Assembly: GCA_037447655.1 (NCBI GenBank)
Contig: JBBHKE010002380.1
Span: 280,832 to 344,831, forward strand
DNA from: Zygnema cylindricum
Lineage: Eukaryota > Streptophyta > Zygnematophyceae > Zygnematales > Zygnemataceae
DNA: 64,000 bases
Direction of reading: 5' to 3'
How positions within the stretch are numbered: position 1 is the first letter of the stretch; the number at the start of each line of letters is the position of its first letter. Below the pieces are notes generated by a model. It was given only the letters and a program-made list of their open reading frames with translations. It had not been told where the DNA came from and searched no databases. Below are positions 10,580 to 22,826 of the stretch, in pieces. A program made the translations under genes and the position numbers.

Positions 10580-12537
10580 TTGTCCACCGCAAAGAATTAT
10601 TTTACATTTTACGCTGATCCGCGAATTCAGAGATTGATTTCACGGACGCTTACAGTCATTTGTATGGATTCACCAATCGTTAATTAAGCTGAAACTCTAT
10701 GGGGATCATTCCCCCACAGAAATCGCAGATCCAAAAAAACTTATCTAGATAGTGCTGACTCCAAGTTGATATAAACCCAAATGACTGACACCTTGACAAT
10801 CAAAACCCCAATACAGCTTCACCCATATGAAAGAAGACTTTCTGTGTGCTCAGTTCCCTCACAGAATGCAAAGTTAGATTATGAGTTTTAGATAATATTC
10901 CCTAGTTTGAATTTCCCTTAGAAATGCCGCCCCCCTAGCAGGAAAAAACGTTGACCGACTACACCTCTGTGTAGGTTAGACTCCCGTGAGTGCGCAACAA
11001 AAAGAATCACTGAAAATGGTCAACCGAGTGAGTTGTAATTAAATGGCAATGTTTGCCTATTTATACAGATGCTCTTTATGAGAGAGGCGGCTACCTACCA
11101 AAATTATTCTAAGTCCTAAAACCCCTCTCTAAGCCCCCTAGTACTGAGGTACGGACCAATAATAAGAGTGTACTGTAGAAAAAAGTACAGGTACTTGAGT
11201 ACTTTTTGTAAGGTCCATGTACGACATCGCCATAATGTGACATTTGTCACATCCAAAATTGTCACCTCGCGTTCCGAACATCTTGCAATCCTCTCGGATC
11301 TTGCCACGTGTTATCCGGAGTGGCGGTGCCCGAAAACGCCAAGTTGCCCACTCCGGAATCTCGGCTCGCAGCATGGCCGTTCGATGAAGACCGACATTTA
11401 ATATTGTTGTCTAAATAAAATGTCGTTTTGTTAGTTTTGTGCGGTCCGGAATTCGTGTGGTCTAATCCGTTTTTATGTACAATCCGTCCCGTAATCAGTT
11501 AAATAAAGCATATTATGTCGATCATGTTTATATAATAATCGTACCTCATATACTCTTGCACTGACCCTAGGCTATAGGATAAAGCTATTGGCAATTAGAT
11601 TCTTGACGGGCGGCAGTCAAGACCATTTTGGTAAACTTACCAGAAACTACAACCTATCTCTCTCTTTGGGCAGCATGGGTAGCCATGGCTCTATTTTTCT
11701 CTCTAACCTTTAGTGATTGCGACAAGTGTGGGGGTTTGGAGAGTGGAGCGAGAGGCAGACCGCCTTTGCTGACTTCCTCTTATTAATATTTCCTTTATTC
11801 AGACCTAGAAAATACATACATTTCAACACAAGCAAGTGGCAAAATTTATGTACGGCCTCTATTTGTAAATATTTGAAACAACTTTCATTTTTATGTAGTG
11901 AATTAGTTTTTAGTGTTACCATAGTGAAATAGGATAAAAGTCATAAATAGAGTTTGGACGTACTTTCGGTAGAGTAGACGTACCGTTGACGTACAGTGTC
12001 TTTTTTCGAATACGGTACTTAGTTACACGTAAAGCTATTTTATTAGTGAAGGGCTCAGTAGATAACTATGTGAGTTTAAATTGTAGGACTTAGTGTATTT
12101 TTCATTATCACAGTTGAATTTATCAAAGTAATGGGGGACTGCTTTTTTGCAACTTTGACCTGATGGTGTGATCACTCTGATAGATTTTTTGGCATGAGAC
12201 TTTGTGAAGATACTTTATGATCTAGAAAATATATGTGTGTGTAGTTTCAATATATTCTGTTTTCTTTGTAGAATTATGTGAGAAGTTTACCTAGTTAGTT
12301 TGATAAGCTGTCAACTCTTTTATGGAAACTCTAGAGCTCATATCTTGTGGATTCCTTTGTGGATCTGGCTATAATTTTGGGAGGTTATAGTGTCTAGTAT
12401 ATAGTGCATACTAGTGCAATTTGAACTGCTTTTATTTTTTGTGGGTTAATGTGTGCTGTCTGAAACATAGCTGTTTTGGGGTAGTCTGTTGGTGTTTTCC
12501 GTGAGTAATCCATGATTAAAATAGGCTTTGGACAACA
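10580..12537 (+). mobile_element. Second, partial Cop-D LTR, interrupted by a solo LTR
   Basis: 11834-12537 matches 6438-7141 of the Cop-D 5' LTR and ends TTTGGACAACA. 10580-10689 is a weaker match to the sequence before 6438, ending in CCAATCG-T-ATTAAGC. The two parts are separated by the solo Cop-C LTR at 10690-11828. At its right end it abuts an RT fragment (12538), not a primer site, so it does not form a 5' LTR for that fragment. Confidence 0.6.
10690..11828 (-). mobile_element. Solo Cop-C LTR, minus strand
   Basis: A 1,139-bp LTR running (plus strand) from TGAAACTCTATGG to TTTCAACA, flanked by TAAGC (10685-10689) and CAAGC (11829-11833), a 5-bp target duplication with one change. The empty site is readable at 6433-6446. 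No internal region remains, so LTR-LTR recombination has deleted it. It contains the GTAC-rich block (11189-11226) and a CCACGTG box near 11307. The small ORFs inside it are incidental. Confidence 0.8.
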
Positions 12538-14117
12538 CCCAAAACTTATGGTGAGGCGATGAAATGTCCTAAGAGGAACCAGTGGAAGACGGCCATTAAT
12601 GAGGAAATGGCTTTGATTATCGCAGTCGATACATGGGAATTAGTGGACTCTCCTCTTGACTGAAAGTCAATCGGGTGTAAGTGGGTATTAAAATTAAAAC
12701 TCAACCCACATAACACCATTGAGCGCTACAAGGCTCGTTTAGTGGCGAATGGATTTACCCACAAAAAGGGAATTGACTATAAGGAGACATCTGCCCCGTT
12801 TGTCAGGTTTCTCTCCGTCAGGATTCTCAGTGTGGCCCCAGCAGATGACATGGAAGTACATCAAATGGGCATCAGGACAGCCTTCCTACATGGAGAGTTC
12901 GAACATGAGATCTTTATGCGACAGCCCGAATGTTTTGTGGGGCAAAGGGAGAAGAGCAAGGTTTGCCGATTGATGAAATCTTTGTATGGGCTGAAACAGG
13001 CGCCCGACAATAGAATAAGAAGCTTGATGAGTTTCTTACAAGTTTGGGATACATTCGGATCAACTCAGGCCACTCAATTTATTTGTTTGAAGATAAGGAA
13101 GGAATTACATTTATTGCAATTTATGGTGAAAATTTTCTTGTTTTAAGTTAATCTATGGATAAAATTAATAAGTTGAAAACGTATCTAAAAGGTAGATTTG
13201 AGATGAAAGATATGGGCAAAGCAAGGTATATTTTAGAAATAAATTAGAGAGAGACAGAGATAGAAAGATAATCATATTAACTTAGAAGGAGGCCATTGGA
13301 AACATGTTAGAAAGATTCCAAATGGACAATGCTAATAATTGTACCACTGCAATGGAACTAAAGAAGGGAAGTGAGGGGAGTGTGGAAGAGGGAGTTATAA
13401 TCTTGGATGATGAGTTAGGCCGTGAAGAGAAAATATTTATGCAGACAATTCCTTATACACAAGTAGTGGGCAACCTAATATATTTTATGAATAGTACACG
13501 GCCAGATATAGCCACGGCTATAGGAGTACTAAGTAGGAGTTAAAATGCTCCCACTAACAAAGATTTGGAGGCAGCTTAGAGAGTCTTTAGGTATCTCATA
13601 GGGACTAGAGATCTATGGTTGCATTTGGGTGGGAACAATACTGACATCACCACTTGGAGTGATGTCAGCTATGGGGATGCTCCTATAAGGAAATGCACGT
13701 CTGGGTATGTATTCTATGTGGGTGATAGGGCTTTATGCTAGAGCAACAAACAGCAAATGGTCATTGTTCAGTCCACCATAGAGGCTGAGTACATGACCTT
13801 TTGCTCTGTTGTAAAAGAATTAATGTGGGTGAAGTCTTTGAGTGGTGAAATTGGTCATCTTAAGAGTGGTGTCAACAAAATGTTTTATGATAATCAGGCA
13901 GCCATTGCCATTTTTGCCAATACTAAACACCACTTTATAGCCAAACATATGGAAATTAGACTTAGCTTCGTTAGAGATAAGGTAAAAGAAAAAATAATCA
14001 GTTTAGACTATAGACCAGATAGTGAAATGGCAGCAGATATGATGACCAAACATGTGCCTTCCCCTAAGCTAATTTTTTGTAGTGAGAAGTGTGGTCTTAA
14101 ATTGAAGAGTGGCTAAA
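12538..14117 (+). pseudogene. Cop-C RT-RNase H remnant (copy R1)
   Basis: Copia reverse transcriptase and RNase H, broken. The recognisable product starts abruptly at Y-G-E-A-M, next to the Cop-D LTR end; everything upstream (gag, protease, integrase) is absent. The RT N-terminal block W-V-L-K-L-K-L-N-P-H-N-T and Y-K-A-R-L-V-A are present, with a TGA near 12660 and further stops and frameshifts. The active-site region near 13120 reads I-Y-G-E-N, so the YVDD box is lost. RNase H is split into 13304-13543 and 13757-14116, and its E-A-E-Y, D-N-Q-A-A-I and final A-D-M-M-T-K motifs are still readable. Dead as an enzyme. A polypurine tract and 3' LTR follow. Confidence 0.85.
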
Positions 14118-14121
14118 AAAT

Positions 14122-14129
14122 AAGGGGAG
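14122..14129 (+). promoter_or_regulatory. Polypurine tract of R1
   Basis: AAGGGGAG directly before the LTR TG at 14130. This is the plus-strand priming site for reverse transcription; the same octamer precedes the 3' LTRs of Cop-A, Cop-B and R2. Confidence 0.8.
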
Positions 14130-15167
14130 TGTACAAATTAATGGTTTTTCTAGTATTTTCTAAGTTTAAACTTGTAAAGATAAAATGCAAAAACGAAGCA
14201 AAGGTAGTCTCCCTCTAATTCCTCTCTTCAACTCCCACACTTGTCGCAGTCACTGAAAGTTTGAGAGGGAGCTAGAGCCATGGCTCCCTATGCTGTCCAG
14301 AGAGAGACAGGCAGTAGTTTGTTAGGTTTACCAAAAAAGAACTTGACGGACCTAGGATTTGATCCTGGTACCTGTCGTCCGTCAAAGTCGCCGGTAGGTA
14401 TTAGTCTAGGACTAGTGTTGAAGTATATAGGGTTCAATAATTATATAAATGTGTACACGTAGACGAATTCATTTAATGACTCGAATAGATTCTTAGGACA
14501 TATGTTCAATTTAGTATAATACAGTTTACTATACTTCGCGAAAGGAATACCGCGCATTTGTTTCGACGGCAAAACAAATACCACGCATTTATTTTCGACG
14601 GTTAGAATTGGAAGCCGGTTTGATCGAACGGCCACTATAGGTGTCGAGATCGCATAATAGTCATTTTGGCGGTTTTCGGTCATTGCCACGTCAAGTGACA
14701 CGTGGCATACCCTCATTGGCTTGCTGCTGAAAAATATGGGAATAAATCTGGATATGGTAAGTGTCATCTTTTTGGCCATGCCGTACGATGGCCGTACAGA
14801 AAGTACTCTGGCACCTCTACCTTTCTGTACGATGCAGTAATTTGATTGGTGCCGTACTCTTGTAATAGAGAGTTTAAAGAGGGGTTTAGGACTTAGAAAA
14901 ATTGGTAGGTAGCTGCCTCTCTCCGAGAGTGCTTATGTACAAAAGGTGAACTTTGACCCTCCATAACTTAATGCTCAAAGGAGAAAATTCAGAGATTGTT
15001 TTTGTTATCCACTCAAGGGAGTCTTGTCTTCACAACGGTGAAGGTGGTCAAACTTTTTGTCTACCAAAGTGGCAGTTATTCTTGTCGAAACACAAAAGGG
15101 TCAGGGTTATCGTAAGGGCTTTGTGTGAGCTGCCCATTCTGAGGACTTTGGACGTCTCAAAATTGCA
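14130..15167 (+). mobile_element. 3' LTR of R1 (Cop-C family, 1,038 bp)
   Basis: Runs from TGTACAAATTAATGG to CTCAAAATTGCA. It carries the conserved palindromic block TTGACGGAC...GTCCGTCAA around GGATTTGATCC (about 14344-14388; the reverse complement resembles a tRNA T-arm), a CACGTGGC box near 14700 and the GTAC block near 14780-14805. It is followed directly by a gag fragment on the opposite strand, so R1 integrated into an older copia element. Confidence 0.75.
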
Positions 15168-17400
15168 CCTTTCGGATCTCTATTGTAATCTCTCGAACAA
15201 GAATCATTCCTACCATTGAATCTATATCCACATTGAGTCTGGCATGTCCTGCACACGGTTGACTATATTCTCGAACTCATTTGGTAACTTAATGAGCAAG
15301 CAGTTTACCTTTTATTTTTCAGTTTCTATTTTTCCAACACTCTCTAGCTCCATGAAAAGTGTTGCGAGCTCATTACAAAAATCCAACATTTTTTTTTTTT
15401 TAATAAATATGAGTTTATGTTGTTCTTTTGTCTAAAATAGTCCACAGAAGCCACCCAAACTATCAAACAAAAAGCTAAGAAATGCTAGGCCAGTGAACTA
15501 CCATATTGAAATACATCCTCTAAAAGACACACATGTGTTCACAAACGCAACAAACAACAATTAATATAAAATGGAAATCACAACATACCCTAAAACAATG
15601 TGTACATAGACGCAACAAAATGCATACACAGATGCATTAGCAATCCGTACACGGACGAAACAGCATGCACCCACAAACACATGGATAACATTTAGAGTTA
15701 CATGAAAATCACAAGAAACCCTAGGACTAATGCATAAATAATGCATAAGAAACAAATATATTAAAAACATATATAAATAATAATAAATGAATGCATTATA
15801 TATAAACAACAATATAATCAAATAATAAATGTATCGCTCAAATGCATGACCTAATCGACAACCTTAAATTACAACATCTTTGGTCCATCCTTTTCTTAAC
15901 TAGCATTGATGATAAATTCCCAACTAAGCTCATTCCTATATATACACTGTCAAAGAATCACTAAGGTTCAAAATAACCAACGTAAATTATGTAAGTGTCA
16001 CAAAATCCTATTTATGTATAATAACTTTTAGAAAGAGTAAACTAATCGTAAGCGTACACCTGAGAGTCAAGCAATAGTAAGCGTAAACTTGTCTACAAGT
16101 ACGACATTGTACACACACAAATTAAACTATCGAAACCATAATTGATCACTTAAATATCAACATCATAATCAACCCTAATTTTTTCATACAAATAAGAAAA
16201 ACAAATGTTGTTCCAAATATTTACAAGTACACACAATCTCACAAAATCGTATGCTGAGTCATGCTGAGTCACTCAACGAATCTCCTCGAATTTCGTCAAA
16301 CAATCTGGGACGTCCAAAATTAACATCGTGTGATTAACGCGATTTTGCGTCCCCACTTCTTGAAAAATAACAGCAGCCTATATCCGCCGGCCGTAGATCT
16401 TGTTGGGCACCCTCGATAACACGCCACGTGGTCCTAAAGTCCACTTGACGAAACGACGTCAAACCATCCAAATCTTTCCGTACGTAAACACGTACTTTGC
16501 CATAAATCTCCCGTGCCAAATTTAAAGTACAATTATCAAATACGACGCTCAGTACCGGCGTCGTCCCATTTAATCAATGTCGCATATCGCATTATATTTC
16601 ATACGTGCGACGTGCAATTTTAAAATTTTACACACTTCGAATATCATACATCAGATCGCTTTGCGATCCGCCGTCTATTTCACTTACGCAAACTGTACTT
16701 TTACATATGTTTGTTCGCGTCAGTTCAATTTAATTCCGTACGTTCTAAAACAATTCGTACCATCACTCCTCCAATCCTCAAATCCATTCGAACCTCAACA
16801 TTACATTTAGTGAGTACTTACGCAATAAAGTTGCGTTAAGTATGCACGAAACGTCGTGTACGTATGAAACTTTGGGTACGCACGAAACTAACTTTTCCTT
16901 AAAAAAAAAAATATTTTTTGATTAGCCAACTACTGTTGTTGAATCGTAATGCTTTCGTACATCTCTATGAGATCCACCCAAAGACCGGATGCCCTCTCTT
17001 CTTATAAATGAGTAGATGCAAGCCCTTGAGTAAGATGGCGGAGGATGCACAGCTTTGCCGCCATATTGTTATAGTCCCAGGTATTAATATCATTCTCCTC
17101 GTTCCTCAAAAAAGGTGACATGAATTTTGAACCGGTTGCTATGGATGTGATCATCTCCTTCTCTTTTCCTTTGTCTACCACCTCCCCTTTCTTTGTCTCC
17201 TCGGTTGGAGATGGATCTCCATCTCTTGTGAATCTGCTTCCTCCAAAATTTGGAGGGATGCTTAGATTGGATGGACGCCTCACTTGTCCACTCACTTTTC
17301 CGCAAAACCTTTTCTCACATAGAGCCTTGTCATCACACTCTCCCATTATATGACGCCAGTTCTATTAAAGATGGGCACCCTAGAGGGTGGGCCCATAACT
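15168..17400 (-). pseudogene. Minus-strand copia gag, split by a 1.5 kb insertion
   Basis: Reading on the minus strand from 17400, the primer site (17388-17400, AGTTATGGGCCCA with one changed base) leads straight into V-M-G-P-P-S-R-V-P-I-F-N, then a Gag N-terminal region (17346-17002) and on to about 16909 with A-S-G-L-W-V-D-L-I-E-M-Y. Gag resumes at about 15390 as L-D-F-C-N-E-L-A-T-L-F-M-E-L and continues K-L-P-N-E-F-E-N-I-V-N-R to G-M-I-L-V-R-E at 15168. The order and motifs match the Cop-B Gag. About 8-10 codons are missing at the insertion. Several stops make it non-functional. The R1 LTR cuts it off at 15167. Confidence 0.7.
15391..16908. mobile_element. Unclassified 1.5 kb AT-rich insertion in gag
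   Basis: Non-coding segment that separates two parts of one gag frame. Its left boundary is a run of T (about 15389-15400) and its right boundary a run of A (about 16898-16908), so the ends look like short poly-T/poly-A inverted repeats. I find no ORF with a domain, no LTR ends and no clear target duplication. It could be a degraded non-autonomous DNA element or a retroposed sequence. Confidence 0.4.
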
Positions 17401-17840
17401 TGTAATTTTGAGACCTCCCTAGGTCCTCAGAATGGGTAGCTCACACAAAGCCCCTAAGATAACCCGACCCTTTTGTGTTTAAATAACAATAACTACCACC
17501 CTGGCAGACAAAAACTGTGACCACGCTCACCTTTGTGAAGATAAGACTCCCCTGAGTCGATAACAAAAAGAATCTTTGAATTTGCTCCCTTCAGCATTCA
17601 ATTATGGTTCTTCAAAGACAATGAATTTATATAGATGGCCTATGGGAGAGAGGGCTTCCCAAAAAAACTAAGTCTTATGATCCTTCTCACATCATCATAA
17701 AGTACATATCATACATACAAAGTACGGTAGCAGCTGTATTTTATGTACGGAATTATACGACACCACTCTGAGTTTGCCACGTGGCACAAATGTCATTGTG
17801 GTTCTGTCTCTTTCTTCTCCAACATCCTATAGGACGGTGA
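17401..17840 (-). mobile_element. Truncated 5' LTR of the minus-strand gag element
   Basis: Starts (plus strand) TGTAATTTTGAGACC next to the primer site at 17388-17400, so it is the 5' LTR of the element whose gag lies at 15168-17400. It contains a GCCACGTGGC box near 17776 and is cut off at 17841 by a plus-strand Cop-C LTR. Confidence 0.65.
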
Positions 17841-18017
17841 TGTAGAAATTAATGATTTTTAAAGTATTTTCTAGGTCAGAAATAAGAAAGAAGCCGAGGC
17901 AGTCTACCTCTAACTTCTCTCTCCAACTCTCAAACTTGTCGCAGTCATTGAGAAATTGGAGAGGAAGCTAGAGCCATGGCTACCTAGGCTATCCTGAGGT
18001 TTACGGGAAATATATAT

Positions 18018-18702
18018 TATTGAAAAGTAAGCTTTAGTAAGTCTTAGAAATTTGAGTCTAGGACTTAGAATATTTTTGGAATACCAACTGTTCAATATTG
18101 ACCAAATTTAGTGTGGATTTTTTTGTAGTATCTACACGAATTGATATCTTTAAGTTAATTAGTGTGTAGGGCCGCCAATGAATGTAGACGTGATAAGAAT
18201 CACCCGGATTTTTAGGGTATAGATATTGTTAGTGGACAATTGTGGTTCCAATACTTAGATTTTTGTTAGTACAGTGTCTGGTGAACCATGTACATACGTT
18301 TTAGATGTTTTCTAGATATTTTAGATGTTTTTTAGATCTTTTGAGTATTTAGTTCAATTAGGATTGATCATTTCAATACAAAATGTACATTCTACACAAG
18401 AGTTACGGAAATGAGAGCACTGAGTGCAGTTTAAGGTGTTTTATGCTCTATTGTCTCTAATTTGCTTGTAGTACATGTTTGTTTGGTTGAAAGACCTCTT
18501 TCTTTGTGAGTAACATATCTTACAATATAGATCTAGTCTTTTAGGCATTTCTCTTTGGGTTTGCTTCCGTTAACGTGTCTGATAATGGGTCAGCTCCTGT
18601 TGCAAGTGCTCCTATTAGCCCTAGTGCTCCACCTGCTGGTGCAAGTGTGAATCCTAGTGGGAGTGGATCGCAGCCGAGTCTTAATGCCCATGACCCTCAA
18701 CA
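18018..18702 (+). mobile_element. Cop-A 5' LTR
   Basis: 685 bp, same length as the 3' LTR. The gag leader starts inside it. At 18575 the start codon is GTG, while the 3' LTR has ATG at the equivalent position 23384, so the transcribed copy has lost the canonical start. Confidence 0.95.
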
Positions 18703-21700
18703 GGTTATGGGCCCACCGCCCAAATTGCCTATTTTTGACGGAACTGACTACTTTACTGAGAAGATATGTTGAGCTCATATTTCGAGGAGAGGGACTTGTC
18801 ATCCATTGTGGAAGGATCAGCGAATGTGACTGCGCCGGATTGGAGAAAGAATAATCTCCATTGCCTCAACGTCTTGAAGCAGTCTATGACAAAGATTTGC
18901 TAATGTCGTATCTTGGATGAAGAAAGCATCTGATGTTTGGTTTAGTGTACGTGCTATGTATGTTCAGCTAGATGTTACCGTCCAGACAAACATAGCCACT
19001 CAGATTTTTGAATTTAAGTATTCTGGAGGTAGTATGTCAGATCATTGTCATGCTATGAAAAGGTTGTTTCTTCAGAGTACTAGTGCAGGTGGGGACTTTT
19101 CACCACCTCAGCAGGCTATGTTGTTGATGAGAACTTTGCCCGATGAATATAAGGGAGCCATGGATAGGCTTAGGGCTATTCCACAGCGTCAATGGAACAT
19201 AGCATTAGCAATTCAACTTATTTTGAGTGAAGAAGCTAACCAAATGTCACAAAGAGGTAGTAGTAAGTCTGTTCAGGCACTAGCTAACCAGTTTTCAGAC
19301 TCTAAGATTGGCAATGGCAGTGGCAGAGGTAGTGGTCCTAGAAGGACACCTTTGACATGCTATTATTGTGATGAAAAAGGCCATGTTTTCAGATTGTGTA
19401 ATGCCTACAAGAGAGCGAAAGCTACAGGAAATTTTCGCTCTGGTTGGGACGAAAGCCGGGTTCCTTCTCAATCTGGTGGACGGCCAACTTCTCTATTCAA
19501 CGAACTAAAGGAGGAGGATGTGAGCAGCTATCCTATCAACAGCGAAAAGAAATACTTTGCGATGGCACAAGCAACGGAAGGCGTGGAGGAAGACGAATGG
19601 ATAATGGACTCCGGTGCATCTGCCCACATGTGCCGCAATCGCCATCTATATGAGAGTATTCAATCTATTTCACCCATCAAAATTTATTTTAGTGATGATA
19701 CCTTTGTTGAGTCAAAAGCAAAGGGGAGGGTGTCACTTATGTTGAACGTAGAGGGAAAACCTGTGAAAAGGGTTTTGGAAGATGTGTTGCATGTCCCAGC
19801 TTTTAAAAGAAACTTTTTCTCTACGTCAGTGGTAGAAAAGAAAGGTTTTAAAACTATATCTGAGAATGGAAAGAAAACAGTGAGTAAGAATGGGAAAATA
19901 GTTGCAGAAGGATTTGCTGGAGGAAACAATTTGTATCGGTTGAGTCTTGCAAATGATAATGACAATGATGTTATGTACTCAAGTGTAATCAGTGATTGTG
20001 ATTTATGGCATAAACGTTTAGGACATGTGAATTATGATAGATTAGAAAAGATGGTAAATCAAAAAATGGTGGAAGGTGTAAAAATTAGTCAAAAACCAGC
20101 ATCAAATGTATGTGATGGTTGTGCAATGGGAAAAATTCATAAGTTGCCTTTCCCTTCGCAAACTGATCATAGAAGTAGCAGGGTGCTAGAACTAATTTAT
20201 TCAGATGTATGGGGGCCATCTAGGTATCCATCTGTGGGAGGTGCTAAGTTTATGCTTACCTTTACTGATGACTATAGTAGATTTACTACAGTTTATTTTT
20301 TGAGAAGTAAGGATGAAGTTTTTTCAAAATTTAAAGAGTATAAGGCTTGGGTTGAGAATCTACATGAGAGAAAGATAGCGGGATTCAGATCTGATAATGG
20401 AGGGGAGTACATTTCTAATGAGTTTGCAGAATTCCTAAAATTGCATGGAATCTCACGTCAACTAACCGTTCCTTATTCTCCGGAACAAAACGGTGTTTCA
20501 GAAAGGATGAATAGGACCATATCAGAGTGTGCTAGGACAATGATGGCTGATATGGACATAGATTACAAATTTTGGGCAGAGGCTATGCATTGTGCAGCTT
20601 ATGTGAGAAATAGGCTAGAAACAAGGGCAATAAAAGATAAAACTCCTTATGAAATGTGGACAGGACACAAACCAGATGTAAGTCACTTCAAAGTGTTTGG
20701 AAGTAAGGTATTTTTGCTAGATAATGATCCACAAAAATGGAAATTAGAGCCAAAAGGCATACCAGGTATATTTTTAGGGTATGATGATCATGCCAAGGGT
20801 TATAAAGTATATGACATTAAGAGAAATAGAGTTGTGGTAGCCAGAAACATCATAGTGAAGGATGAGGGAAGAGGAGTAGATGTATTTAGTCAATGTAGCA
20901 ATGAAAAGAAAGATAAAAGTGTTGATTATATCTTTTTAGAGGAAAATCCTTTATTTTTCAAGAAAAATGTAGAAAATGCATCTAGTTTAAGTCAAAATGA
21001 CTTGGAATCATCTTCTCCACCAGAAACAGGAAGTGTTATGCCCGAAAGAGTTGTAGAATCTCCTCTACCTCAAGCTGAAACTGAATCACAAGAAGAATCA
21101 CATGTATCAAGGAGGAGGACCCAACCATCTATACCAGCGACAGAATTTCCAGGTGGAGTGAGGCGAAGTGCACGACTCAGGGGAGAAAATGCAGCCTTTG
21201 CTCATTCTGCACACATAGAAGAGCCTTTAACATTGAAAGAAGCTTTTTCGAGTAATGAAAGGGAACATTGGGTGGAAGCCGTCAATGAGGAAATGAAGTC
21301 CATCATGGAGGCCCAAACTTGGGATCTGGTGGAACTTCCTCCAGGAAGAAAGGCTATTGGAAGTAAATGGGTGTTTAAGTTAAAATTGAACCCAGATAAT
21401 ACCATAGACAGGTATAAGGCTCGCTTGGTTGCTAAGGGATATAATCAAAAGGAGGGGATAGATTATGAAGAAACATTTTCACCAGTTGTAAGGTTTCCAT
21501 CTGTCCGCATCTTACTTACATTAGCTGCTATAGAGGATTTTGACATCCACCAAATGGATGTCAAAACTGCCTTTTTGCATGGTGATTTAGATGAGGTCAT
21601 TTATATGAAGCAGCCTGAGGGTTATGAGGAAGTAGGAAAAGAAAATCTTGTGTGCAGACTTTTAAAATCATTGTATGGCCTAAAACAGGCCCCTAGGCAG

Positions 21701-22804
21701 TGGAACCGAAAATTAGATGAGTTCTTGACAGGATTAGGGTTTACTAGAATTAGCTCAGATCATTCAGTATATGTGATGTGTGGTGATAATCCTGATGAGG
21801 TGATATTCATTGCCGTGTATGTTGATGATTTGCTGCTAATTAGTAGGAACAAAGAGGGAATTGCTAGGGTAAAACAGGCTCTTAATTCAAAATTTGAAAT
21901 GAAAGATTTGGGTGAGGCAAAATATATCCTTGGAATACAAGTTGAAAGAGATAGAGAAAAGAAAATAATTAGACTAACTCAAAAAGAAGCGATAGGAAAC
22001 ATGTTGGAAAAATTTGGCTTGGCTGATGCCAAAGGTTGTGCAACTCCTATGGAGTATAAGCAAAAACTTGAAGGAATGGAGCATGAGTTTGGAGTCATAA
22101 TAGATGAGGAACTCAGTGCAGAAGAGCAAAAATTTATGTCCCAAGTACCCTACAGGCAAGTAGTAGGAAGTTTGATTTACTCCATGAATTGCACTAGGCC
22201 TGATATATCTGCAGCTGTTGGTGTGTTGAGTAGAAGTCTACAAAATCCACGAAAGAGAGATTGGGAGGCAGCAAAAACGGTCTTAAGATATCTTGTTGGG
22301 ACTAGAAATCTTTGGCTTACTTTGGGAGGGGACAAGGTTAGTATTAATACTTGGAGTGATGCTAGCTATGGTGATGTGCCTAGTAGGAAGTCTACGACTG
22401 GGTATGTAATTCAGATTGGAAGTGGAACTTGTAGTTGAAGTAGTAAACTTCAAAAAGTCACAGCTAAATCTACTATGGAAGCCGAATACATGGCTGCGAG
22501 CGCAGCCTTGAAAGAGTTGCTATGGATTAAGGCATTTCTTCAAGAATTGGGTTTTACGCAACACGGGACACAAATAATGTGGTGCGACAATCAAGCAGCC
22601 ATTTCTGTGGCTACAAACCCAAGTCACCATTTTAAGAGTAAGCATATGGACATTCGACTACATTTGGTACGAGAGAAAGTATTTGCAAAAGTTGTCAAAC
22701 TTTGCTATTTGCCTGATGAGAAAATGGTTGCGGACATGTTGACAAAAGCCCTTCCCGCTCCTAAATTGGAGTACTGCAGAAAAGCATGTGGTCTAAGTGA
22801 GTAA
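18575..22804 (+). pseudogene. Cop-A gag-pol polyprotein, nearly intact
   Basis: One original frame of about 1,400 codons encoding the whole retrotransposition machinery. The Gag leader is in the LTR (18575; GTG now, ATG in the other LTR) and runs through the primer site as Q-Q-V-M-G-P-P-P. Several indels within about 18760-18916 break it. From 18917 it is open to 22438 (1,173 codons). Numbered from the methionine at 18917: CCHC knuckle C-Y-Y-C-D-E-K-G-H-V-F-R-L-C at 148-161; protease W-I-M-D-S-G-A with the catalytic Asp at 231; integrase zinc-binding H-H-C-C from His365; integrase D430, D493 and E529 (DD35E); RT Y-V-D-D at 968-971. A TGA at 22436-22438 replaces the Trp expected in RNase H; the same frame continues to the stop at 22802-22804 with E-A-E-Y, C-D-N-Q-A-A and V-A-D-M-L-T-K intact. 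All catalytic residues survive, but the start, the 5' indels and the TGA mean it cannot make full protein as it stands. Confidence 0.95.
18703..18715 (+). promoter_or_regulatory. Cop-A primer binding site
   Basis: GGTTATGGGCCCA abuts the LTR end CAACA. It is complementary to the anticodon region of initiator tRNA-Met and is read as V-M-G-P in gag. Confidence 0.9.
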
Positions 22805-22818
22805 GCCTTCTGAAGCTT

Positions 22819-22826
22819 AAGGGGAG
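22819..22826 (+). promoter_or_regulatory. Cop-A polypurine tract
   Basis: AAGGGGAG immediately before the 3' LTR, 15 bp after the pol stop codon. Plus-strand primer for reverse transcription. Confidence 0.9.

Noticed and set aside
22436-22438. TGA in place of Trp in Cop-A, as possible stop-codon reassignment in the host
   Set aside because: Other copies here show TAG and TAA as well as TGA at unrelated sites (27222-27224, 7272-7274, 49746-49748), and Cop-B uses TAG as a stop next to the polypurine tract. Ordinary decay explains them.
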